Positions 28,101 to 40,100 of a stretch of 64,000 bases of DNA are shown piece by piece. The position numbers and the translations under genes are program-made. The notes below the pieces were generated by a model, which saw only the letters and a program-made list of their open reading frames with translations, was not told the origin of the DNA and did no database searches. This stretch comes from Henricia sp. BOLD:AAB3569. Taxonomy: Eukaryota; Echinodermata; Asteroidea; Spinulosida; Echinasteridae. The DNA is taken from contig JBBELK010000514.1 of the NCBI GenBank assembly GCA_037783545.1, positions 186,001-250,000 on the forward strand, given 5' to 3'. Numbering within the stretch: position 1 is the first letter of the stretch; each line of letters begins with the position of its first letter.

Positions 28101-31100
28101 AGTCGAGTATTTTGGCTTCGGAATACTTAGGTAATTTCTGGAATCGGCAAGCTATCACTGGGAATCGATGATGAAGAGAAATTAAATCCTACAGGGAATC
28201 AATTCCTCAAAAATCTATAATTGCGATTCCGATTTCCAAAGTGGAATCAATTCTACTCGGCTGTGGAGTTGCCCAAGCCTAATTGCAACCAATTTCTTGT
28301 GCCCTTGGGAAAATCACTTTGCCTCACTTGCCTCTCTCCACCATTGTGTATAAATGCAGGGGTGTAAAATTTCAAATTTTTTTTTAGCGTCCCATAATTT
28401 ATTTTCCGCTTTTTTGTTTTGCGCTCCATATTTTATTAAAAATTATTTGCCCTACTCAACGGGCCATATTTTTTTTTTTTTACCGAGCATACACAGCACC
28501 CTCAATTGATTCATTAATTTTGTGAAGCAAACTTGCGCAAGTCTCTTCGCCGTGCAAGTGCCATAGCATACCGCGCTTGTGTATGTAGTGTATGCTTAAT
28601 GTGCAGTGGTGCCACACGGCGACTACAACGAATGGCTATAGAGATTTGTACAAGTCTAATCCCTAAGCAAGCGCCATCTTTACCTGCATGCTGCATCGCA
28701 AACCGATAGCGGCCGTGCGGGCAAGCAGTGGGCAACGAACCGATTTTACTGGCCGATTTTGCTAGCATGTCTTCTTTTTAATATTATCCTTACTTGTACA
28801 AAGTAAATATTTAAAACAAAACTGGTTCTTCTGATAGTTAAAATGTTTTTTTGACATTGCACAATGATAGTGTTAATTTAAACGATCCCAAAATTTGAAG
28901 CACTTGTAGTCTGTACACCTCTCCCCCCCTCCCCCCAAGGAAGTCACGCCCCCAAAGCCACGCCCCAGGGGCGGATCCAGGATTTTGAAAAGGGGGGTGG
29001 GGCGCGTGAAATTTTTAAGCATGAAATGCTGATGACAATGAAATAGCGAGCGCATAGCGCGAAGCCCTGACGGCTTCTAGATGGATTCTAGATGCTGTGG
29101 TGCGATCTGAGGCGATCTTTTTTTTTTTTTTTTGGGAAAAGGGGGGGTGCGTGCGCCCACCACGCTCCCCCCTGGATCCGCCCCTGCGCCCCTTCCGATT
29201 TGTTTAAAATTCTTAACTTACACCCCTGTAAATGGGTACCAGCATCATGCTGGGAAAGTAAACAGACTCAATATGTGGCAGGAGTGGCGAACCCTTAACA
29301 GCAAACTCGACTGAGGAGTCTGGCCCCCCTCACCACCCAGTTGCTAACTGCTAAACTGTCTTAATACTGGTATATTTGTTTACATGTAATTCCTAGATGT
29401 TGGGGACTGTAACCCAGCTAATGGCAGTAATCCGTGACCCCGCCCTGCCACTACTTGAGATGCAAGAGATGATAGCGGCCGTCTCGGGCCGTCTGCCACC
29501 GTTAGTCGAGAAAGAAATCAGAAAACAGCTGAATTCATATGGCAGTAACATCACATCTGTGCTCTGCCAGTTCCCGAGCCAACAGGTTTGTTGGGGGTGT
29601 TGGGGTCAGGAGGCTAGCCATGAGTTGTAGAACTCGTAAAAATGTGAAATGGCGAAATGTGAGAATGCAGTTTGGCTTGCGTCGGGGAAAATGTTAAATA
29701 GTGTTTGCTTTGCTCTACCCGACGTAACTTTATTCAAAAGTTTTGAAGTGACATTTTTTCTAAAAACATAAAAGTTATTCGCTTTCAAATGAGACAACAT
29801 CAAAAATTGACCAACATTTAGTTATCAAACAATTGCTGTCAATATTTTGAATTATTGACAATCCGCCAATAATTCAACTCACAGCAAGGTGCAAAAATGG
29901 CCGTATAAATACAGCGTTTTTCACACGGTTGCCGATGTCTAAAATACAAAGTAGGATGCTTTTTCGTTAAAATAAAGTAAATGCTTTAAAAATTTCGTTT
30001 GGAGAATAAGAACAAATTTTCTGAGAACCATGAACAATATAATTTCACATTTTTCAGACCTTCATTTTTAAGGAGCGCGATCGCGCAGGCGCTCCTACCG
30101 CGCTCCTCGTAATTTTCGGGGAGCGTAAAAAATAGCGCTCCTCAAAAAATAACGGGACCATCAATGACCAAGTGTCCGAGTGTTCTTCCTTCACACCCAT
30201 CGGGGAGCGTAAAAAATAGCGCTCCTCAAAAAATAACGGGACCATCAATGACCAAGTGTCCGAACGCCAACGCTGTACGGTGCGACTAAAATGGTCGCAT
30301 TGGCGCCTAAAAATGCTCACATGCGACCAGTAATTAAATTCTTATCGCCATTGGCGACCACAAAATTCGCACCTTAGTCGCCCAAGGTGGGCATCAGTGA
30401 TGTTTACGGGCGGTACAATCCAGTGTTCTTTTTAATGTACTTGCGGCATGCAAACGACGATTGCGCATTGCATTTTTCCATTTCGCCACGTGCAACACAC
30501 GGCCACAGCTTGGGTCTGCATTGTGTCCAACACAGCTTGTGTGCAATATACGTGCATAGACATACATGCATCTGGTATCCGACTGCGGCCCCAGACTGGC
30601 TCGGCCCCAGACTGGCTCGGCCCCAGACCAACTCGGCCCCCATTGCCTTGTGTACAAACTCGTACCCAGACTGACTCGGCCCCAATTGCCTTGTGTGCAA
30701 ACTCGGCCCCAGACCATCTCGGCCCCTATTGCCTTGTGTACAAACTCGGCCCCAGACTGACTCGGCCCCAATTGCCTTGTGTACAAACTCGTACCCAGAC
30801 TGACTCGGCCCCAAACAGGCTAAACATTTAATTTTTCCCCAAAAGTCCATATACAGTGTGTTTTCAAAGATTTTAAGGAACTTTTGTTTTGATTAGGAGA
30901 GCTACATGTATTAGCTCTCCTCGATTATCTCAGGAGAGCAATTTAGGGCTCTCCTGACTTTTTAAAAAATGAAGGACTGATTTTTCATTGTTTTCCAAAG
31001 TAGCAATAGTTTCAGAAAAGGCCAAATGAGGACCTTGTTTTGGACGTATCGTGTAAGTGATCTTTGACTCTGATTATTATTTTTGTTGACAGATTGCCAA

Positions 31101-34100
31101 TGTTGTCGACCGCCATGCAGCCACGCTGCAGAAGCGATCAGACAGAGATACGTTCTTCCTTCACACCCAGGGAATTGTACAGCTTGTTCAAAGGTATCAT
31201 GCATGCATAATATCTAGTGTTGTGATTGAGTACTTTTATACGATTACCAAATAATGCTGAGTATTATGACGGATGAGTACCATTTTACTATTTTGCCAAC
31301 CGAGTACAAGTACATATGTCGGAGTACAGAGTTCTTGAACATACGAGTACGTGCATGTCCGAGTACCTGCTTGATTACTGTAAAAACCTGTGTTTAAAGG
31401 CACAGGCTCGTCAGCAATGCGCGCGCGCCAAATTCGTGCCACGAAATACGCAGCTCCATGTCTTTGCTTTGGAGCTGCGTATTTTGTGGCACGAATTTGG
31501 CGCGCGCGCATTGCCGTCGAGCCTGTACCTTTAAAGGTAGTATACATGATTGGTAAACCGTTACAAATAGTTTCTTCCCCCTGTGTGATTGAAGGTATGC
31601 ATGATTAAAACCAACCTAAGCAAAAATCAGCTCCGTACTTTATCTAACTTTTGAGGAATCAGTCAAACAATGGTTTACAGTCACCTCGCCCTGAAACACT
31701 TCGCCCTGAACCACAGCCTGTACGCTCAGCTGGTAGTGTCTGCTTGGTGTGCCAGAGGTCTCGGACTTAAATCAAGGGGTCAATTTCATAAAGCTGTTTA
31801 GCAGAAAAATTAGCTTAAACAGCTAGAATCCCCCTTCCACATTTTTTTAGTTTTTCTGTTTATCATGGAGGTGTATGTGTCTACAACACCATCACAACTT
31901 GTTTTTCACAAAAAATCGACAGACTTTTGCTTAAAACGTAAAGCAGTTCCGACCCTCTTTACCCAAATTCTAAAACGCTCGAGGTCACTCGGCTTGTTTA
32001 TCAACAGGGTTTTGACGTCATCCTGAGAAACATACAAAACGGTCTGTGCAGTATTGAATGGAAAATACACGAAGTGAATGTTTATCATGCCTGTTTTGTC
32101 CTTGTAATTCAAAATACAAACGTGAAAAACACTTCATGTAATATGACAACAATCTACTATTACCTGTTTTGTGAAAAAACGATGAAATTGTGGCTCACAG
32201 TGAAGCTCTTTTAAGGTAAATACTGGTGCATTGCGACGGGTGGTTTTGTCACGGAACGAACGGCATTCACAGCGGTCTGTGTACGGTCCACTGCGGGCGT
32301 AGTATCCACGTGTTTGGACATCGGCCGTACAAGTTATAGAATGAGCGACTAATTTTTCTCTCTTGGTAATAGAAAAGAAAATCTTTCTGCTCTTTTTTTC
32401 ATAGTGTCTGGTAAAACATGCAACCACGCAGCTACTGGGCATATCTCTGGCTTTTTGGAACAACAAAATTCTTCAAAAAACACGGTTTTCCAAGTTTTTT
32501 GCGTGTAAACGTATGGAGCTAACTATCGTGTTGACTTCTCTTTCTCAGGATTGCGTCACAGGGTCACGCGCATATCATGAATACCTAATGAGCGTTTCAG
32601 AAATCGCGAAAATCTCATTTTTGCTTGCAATTTATCCACTTAAAATCGCACTTTTGCTTGCAATTTATCCACTTAAAACCGACAATTAAAAAATAATAAA
32701 AATCCACGTCGGCAAGAGGGATGTTTGGACTATCGAAAAAAGCCTAAATGCTGGATTTTCGTCAAGGGGATTCTTCCTCTTTAATCAAAAATTTGTTTGC
32801 TTTATAAAAATGGGTTAATGTTCGAAATTGCATGTCAACTTGTGTTTTTTACAAGAATATCTACTATTCTTGCTAAAAACACAAATTGACGAACAATTTT
32901 GGCCATTAACCAATTTTTATAGAGCATACAAATTATTGATTAAGCAAATTTTTCTGCTAAACAGCTTTATGAGATTGGCCCCAGTACATTTACCTTGCTT
33001 TCCGCCTCTCATTTTTCACCATTAGATATCGTAACGGGATTCGCGGACACATGAAATCCGTCATTCAGGACATCCTGCGCATGTATCTACGCGTGGAAAC
33101 CAAGTTTCAACAGGGGCCTTATGACAAGTGTGTGATGAGCCTACGGGATGAGTTCAAAGCTGACATGGCTACTGTGGTTTGGAGTATTTTCTCCCATGCA
33201 CAGGTGGCCAAGAAAAACCAGCTGGTTGTACAAGTCATTGTAAGTCTGTTAACCAGTTTTGAAATGTGCACCAAATTGTCTGCAGAATGTCTTCAGATTG
33301 TTTAAATAATATCTGGAGACATTCTTGAGACCTTTTTGGGCAATGTTGCAGACTCCAAATTCGTTGTGACATTCGCACAACATTCTTAAAAATTCTTAAT
33401 AATGTCTGAAGACATTCACGGGACTATCTTAAGATATTTTGGCGCACAAATCACAAATTTGGCCCCTCATGTCACTGCGATATTTACAGGACATTCATGA
33501 GACAGTCTTGGGAAGTCTCGAGAATGTCCCCAGCATGTTAGAAGATCAAATTCAGTGGGACTGCAACTTTGTTCGCGTACTTTGTCTTGAAACAGTCGCC
33601 AATTTCAAGTCTGCAAACAGTCTCGAACTATCGCAGCCCAGTGGGATACAGTCTTTAACACTGGGATTATTTCAAACATTGCTGTACGTAGACGCGGGTT
33701 TATTTTTAGTTGACGCATGGAGGAAGGAAAACAACTGAACTCAATAACCATGTGCAGTGAAGTATTGTTGCTATGTTGATGCACTCTCATTTTACACCTT
33801 AATGTAACTTTGTTACAAAGTTTTTTGGCAATTCCTTTCGGAAATTACCACAAGTTTAGACGTTAAACGCAGTAACAAACAAATTTTTCGTAAACGAAAA
33901 TGTCGCCCTATTGAGCGTGTCGCCCTAATATACCTTTTTTACACACAAATTGTCGCCCTATCCTAGCATTCATAGTTTTTGTACACCCTAATGTAACTGT
34001 TATTATTATTATTATTATTTCTTTCTGGTATTCATACCAAGGATTCCTCAATAGTGCTCATTGCACTGTCACTCGCAAGTGTGAGGAAACCCATTTAGAA

Positions 34101-37100
34101 TTAGAATTAGAAATGGCCAGAGACACCGGGGAATCCCCTTGCTCTTCACGAAAGAATGCTCTGGGATCTTTAGAGTGCGTTATAAAGTCTTTTGGCCATT
34201 TCTCTAGAGAAATTGCTGTTAGTTTAGTCGTCAAATGCAGTAACAAACAAATTTCTCCTAAACGTGTTTACTAGTCCTGCGCTACACTGATGTGGAAATC
34301 TTGGCGTGTTTACACGGCCTCCGGCGTCAACCGGTTAAATTTCTTTGATTAATCAAGAAAATTCACTGCTGACTTTGCGTGATCAGGGGTCGATTTCACA
34401 AAGACGTGCGATGCATCGTAAGTACCAAATCCATCGCAACTCGTCGAACCCTTTGTAAGTTTGCTATGGGCTCGGTGAGTTGCGATGGATCATGGTACTT
34501 ACGATGCATCACAAATCTTTGTAAAATTTACCCCGGATTACATTTTTGAAACCCCATTTTTCCCCATGGGTGTTGAGATTTTGATACCATATCATGTGTC
34601 ATATTTTTTTTATCAAGTTCTGAAATTTCGCGATCTCAATCAATATATTTTCAAGGATATTGTCAAAAAAAACACTGATGTTCCATAAAGCAGTGCAGTA
34701 ATTACACCAACCTGTTTGCTTCCACAGTGGGGTACCGTGGCCGAGCGGTTAAGGTCATTGACTCGCAATCATAGGTGAAAACTTGGGGTTGCAGGTTCGA
34801 ACCTTCCCACGGCTACGCGTACCTGTGCCCTTGGGCAAGGCACTCAACCACACTTGCTCCATCCTTCGGAAGGGATGTAAAGCCGTTGGTCCAGTGTGTT
34901 AGGTAATGGAAACGCACTCTAAAGATCCCAGAGCATTCTTTCGTGAAGAGCAAGGGGGATCATCCCCGGTGTCTCTGGCCATTTCTAATTCTAATTCTTC
35001 ATGGGTTTCCTCACGCTTGCGAGTGACAGTGCAATGAGCACTATTGAGGAATCCTTGGTATGAATACCAGAAAGAAATAATAATAATAATAATAATCCAA
35101 ATTGGAGATTGCAAATTTCCAACTAATATTTGCCAGTACCCATTTATACACCAGGGGCCAATTTCATAGTTGTTTAAGCACAAATATTTGCGTAAGTACA
35201 AAAAACTCTTGCTTAGTAGGGAACGTTACCAGTGAAATCCTCATGTGATATAAGCAGTGTATGACCAGTGTTAGAGGACTGTTTCATTACCATGACAATC
35301 TCATGAAATTTTTGCTGGTAACCTCATTTTATCAAGCAAACTTTTTCATGCTTAAGCAATTTTTCATGCTTAAGCAATTTTTCATGCTTAAGCAGCTCTA
35401 TGAAATTGGCCCCGGGTTGGAGAGAGAAAATGTGGAGCAGTGACCAGGCTTCGAACCATGGACCTATCGCCCGAAAGTCCGACGCGCTATCCACTAGACC
35501 ACCACGTCTCCACATTTAATGTAGAAGTGAACAACCAAATCTTGTTTTATTTTCAGGAACGAATAAGCAGCCGCGAGGCCGGCCTGACCGAAGAGCTATC
35601 GGACATCCTAGGAGAGCTGACCACGCTTAGCAAGCAGGATCACTCCAAGGTGGCCCTGAGGGCTCGCCAGGTGCTGATCGCAGCACACCAACCGTCCTAT
35701 GAGCTGAGGCACAACCAGGTGGAGAGTATCTTCCTGTCTGCTATTGATATGTATGGACATCAGTACTGCCCAGATAGCCTCAAGGTTAGTTCTTTTTACG
35801 AGTCTGCTTGTAGGTAGGAGTAAGGTTTTGACATAAGTGCATTCTCTGGACTGTGGGAGCTGAGGGTTGTTGACTGTATTTGATAATTTAGACTTGTCGC
35901 TTTTCTTTACTGTTTGTTTTGTTTTGGAACGTGGGGCCAATTTCATGGAGCTGTTTAGCAGCTGATTTTGTGCTAACGGAGGCTCCGGCTATTTCATGGA
36001 GACCGTAACCTTAAGCACTGGCAAACGTTTGCTAGCTTCAGAGGCAAATTTGCTAAACACTAGTGACGCAACAATGCCCGTTTCCAAGCAAGCGCATGCT
36101 TAAGCATGCCACGGCCATGAAAAAGCCTTAAAGTTAGCACAACTTTTCTGCTACAGTAAGCACACGTTTTCAGCTTAAGCGCCATGAAATTGGCCTCTGA
36201 TCTCAATCCCAATCTCAGGAGCTATTACCAGTTTTTATACTTTTAAGTCTCTAACTTGAACTTGAGTCATGCTTAGGTCACACTCTGGGACACAATTGGG
36301 TTGCGCTTGGGTCGTGCTTGGGACCGCACTTTGGGCCACGCTTGGGGCCACGCTTGAGGTCACATTTGGGGTCACACTTAGGGTCATACATGTGTCATAC
36401 ATGGGGTCACATATGTGTCATACATGGGGTCACACATGTGTCATGCATGGGGTCACACAATGGGTCACACAATGGGTCTCACTTGGAGTTGCACGTGGGG
36501 TCACATGCAGGTTCACACATGGGTCACACCTGATTTTAAAACTTGAAAAAGTCTGTAAAAATATGAATATTTTAAAAGACTATCTGGTGTCTACACAGAT
36601 GATACACAAGTTGCAATATAAGACAGGTTCCCAATTAGGCAAATCGTGGCTTTTAGTTCATAATCGTGTGACCCTGTCCTTTAATTTTAATGTTCCTATG
36701 GATACAAGACCTCAGATATAATCAAACATACATACATATGTATGTTTCAGTTGCTATTAACTCATTTTCTATCCGTCTCTCCAGAAACTGATCATGTCAG
36801 AAACCACCATCTTTGATGTACTGCCCAGTTTCTTTTTCCACACCAACCCTGTAGTGCGAAGAGCTGCCTTAGAGGTAGGTTGGATAGGAAATGTCTTTGT
36901 GCAAACCTGACCTAAAATGCAAACCCGATCAAGAATAGACACTGGTTTGTGTTTGTAGTCTCGTGAGTTGCCAAATTATTTTGATGGTAAACTTTGTTTT
37001 TTCTTTATTTTGTGGAATTTCTCATAAGTCTTGTTACATGCGTCACATTCGATACATAACCACTTGGCGATGAAGGGCATGTAAACACGTTCTGCCGATG

Positions 37101-40100
37101 TATAGTCACAGGGGTGGTTGACGAGTTAAAATGTCAGCTTTGCCACTGTCCTCCACGGTTGACATGTAAACACTTCCATTGTCTACCATTCATTTGTACA
37201 CACACGTGTTTTAAAGTTGACGGCTGTGGGAGGCTTGTCATCTGTGCAGCAAATTGGGGTGTTGCAAAGTATAATCTTTTGTTGAGAAGATTCATACAAT
37301 GAATGTAGAAATGACTCTCAAGAGTTAGTATTTGTGGTGCTTGACCTGATTTAACGTTTGGCCAATCACATTCGCCTTTATAAAAAAACAATATTTTTTA
37401 CCATAAATAATCCCGGCATCAACTGGTTACAATAAAAATATTAAAAAATATGATATTTAGGGTCCAAGTTACTCGGACTAAAATAAAATATAGTTCAAAA
37501 AAATAAATGCAATCGATAAGAACAGAAGTTTGTTGAATACAGTGAACTTGTGGATATGAGGCACTGATCGACCAATCACTTAGGAAGCGCTTTTAATTCC
37601 TCCGCTTCAGTGGTTAAAATGCTGCTCGCCAGGTTGTTTTTGTTCGATTGGGCACATTGTATGTGCGCCTGTGGTAAACTTCGTGAATTTTTTAACTGTT
37701 TAGGTATTAATGAATAAGAGTTCAACATACTTTAATAGTTTGGTGCCTCTTCAATGGCGAGACTGCAGTAAACATGATTACATGCATCCTCTTGCAACAG
37801 TGCCCCTTTAACGCACTCCCTAACTCCTGCGTACAGTGGCCCTGTTGAAAAAGGCCCCATTTGGCGGTGGGACTAGCGACAGAAATCTTGTCGCCTCTGC
37901 TGGACCAATCAGGACGCTTGCAGTGCATTGTAGCATGATTGCAGGCATTCAAATGTAACGCGCGCAGATTGTAAACACCGTGCATGCATGTGATACATGT
38001 ACTCGGTAATGCTGGCCGTTGTTCGCGTTGGCGATTGGCTGCTATTTAAAGCATATTGGGGAATCCGTTCCATTACATTCGTCAGCATGCATCCCTGTTA
38101 TTAATTTTAAAAACTGCGGAGTAAATGAGGTTCGTCGTTTGAAAGTTTGTTAGGAATGGGACAGTCATAAGGAACGGAACCCAATACAATTTCTCGAAAG
38201 TATAGAAATTGTTTCTTTTCGGCATAACATGACCGAATTGATTAAATTACATCAAAATGACTCGGGCATGAGTTGGCTCAAGACAACAGCCGGCTCGCTC
38301 CACAGATTTTTGTGTATTTCCTCAGGGTATTGTAACGTCACTTTGCAGAGTAGAAATTCCCTGAGATCTCAGGATGGATTACATGGTGATTTTTCTATCT
38401 TTTACAGGTGTACGTGCGGAGAGCCTACATTGCCTATGAGCTCAACTGCCTGCACCATTCATTACTCAGGGACTCCCTATGTGTGTTAGAATTCCAGTTT
38501 ATGTTACCATCATCCCATCCAAACAGGTAGGTGTGCTGATGGTTTAGCAGCTAATTACTGCTTGGCTAGGGGGTCAGGAAGGCCTGTAGCCAATTAATTG
38601 AGCACATTTTCCGTCTTTTCCGGCATTATGCGGTAAATGGGTCTCAATAGAAACACGCCTATAGTAAACCACCGTCAGCTATGCTAGACACTTTGTTTTG
38701 CTATTTGCACATTTCGCTTTGAAATAAAGCTATCATTTCTGCTACAAAAACAAAAATCATAAACAAAGTTTAGTTCCATTTGGGAGTGACATCAACATAG
38801 GGTCAGATGTAAGTTGAAGCGGGGCTTAGGGATCGAAGGTTTCAACTGTAAAATACCAGGTTCTGTATGAGTGGCAATTTTTTAACAGCCAGATTGTTTT
38901 TTAGCCAACTAAACAATTTTGCACGCCTTGGGTAATGCCAAAAAAAAAATGTTTTGGTTCTGGTCCGTGCGCGTGTCGATTTCAAGCATGCGCGTCACTC
39001 CTCTTTTTACCCTGTGGCAGCTAAAACAGCGCCCTCTATTGCCGCACCGCCTTACATTTTCTAGACTGATCGCCAATCCTGTAGACTACGTAAGGAATGG
39101 AAACAAGTTAGTATTTTCCCGGGCAGCTCAACCTCGTACTCGGGGCAATAGATTCAGACGATCGAATGAGAACAAATGATAGCGAGTATGAGGTTGTTTA
39201 ATCAGCTGCAACAATGGCGACTAGTTCTCACGCGACACAACAAGGAATTGCGATTGTGAATTAGAGCTGAATACTGAAATATGCCACTTATTTCCGTGTC
39301 CATTGTTTGTGGAGTGAAAAGTCTCAGAACATTCAGTGTTGTGACGGCTCTGCAAGTTTACTATAGGCCTTACTGTGTACGAATCTGTGTGCGATGGAGG
39401 GGAAAAAAAACAAACAAAAAATCGTGTCGCCGCATCAATTCCGGAACTTCAGTCTGACCAGAACCAGAATACTTTTTTTTTGGCCTAACCTCTGAAAAGC
39501 AGATGGCAATAGCAATGATGCCTTGTAGTATATGTGCGTCACCATCTTGTCCGAAAACTAAGCAAAGAGTTACATTTTTGCTTAGAACTTGTTCATGTAA
39601 AGTAGGAATGTGCTGTGCCTGTGTGTGTAATTTAACATATTCTGTGTACATCTGCACTCGCTTGACTAACTAGTTTCTTATTGTCGTCTTATTTCTTCTC
39701 CTTTTGTCGGATCTGTGGTCAGTTCTCTCACTTTTCCGAGGACAAGGTAATCTTGTAGATTTTTTTTGTGTGACATGTCATTGTTAGTATGTGTATCCAA
39801 AAATTGTTGACATGGTTTTTTTGTATTAAAAAATAAAAAAACCTGTCTTGAAAGATGCTCAATTTTAGAGTTTTTATCTTTGGAAACTGCATGCCGTTTT
39901 GAAAGCTGTGCCTTTTTTTTTAATCTGCACTTTTTTTGCAATCTGCACTTTTTTTGTAATCTGCACCTTTTTAAAAGTGACGCCTTTTCGGGAGGTGCAC
40001 CTAGTTGAGAGGTGCACCCTTTTGGGAGGTGCACCTATTTTGGAGGTGCACCCTTTTGGGATGTGCGCCTATTTTTGAAGGTGCACCCTTCTGGAAGGTG

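Noticed and set aside
30394..30850. 130-148-codon minus frames
   Set aside because: They come from the composite minisatellite at 30585-30813; codon content is that of the repeat unit.
35431..35514. Functional tRNA-Glu gene
   Set aside because: Good 7-bp acceptor-like stem, but poor anticodon stem and wrong T-arm spacing.
36269..36721. 150-codon + frame rich in GSH/VTHG
   Set aside because: It is the translation of a degenerate GGGTCACAC minisatellite.
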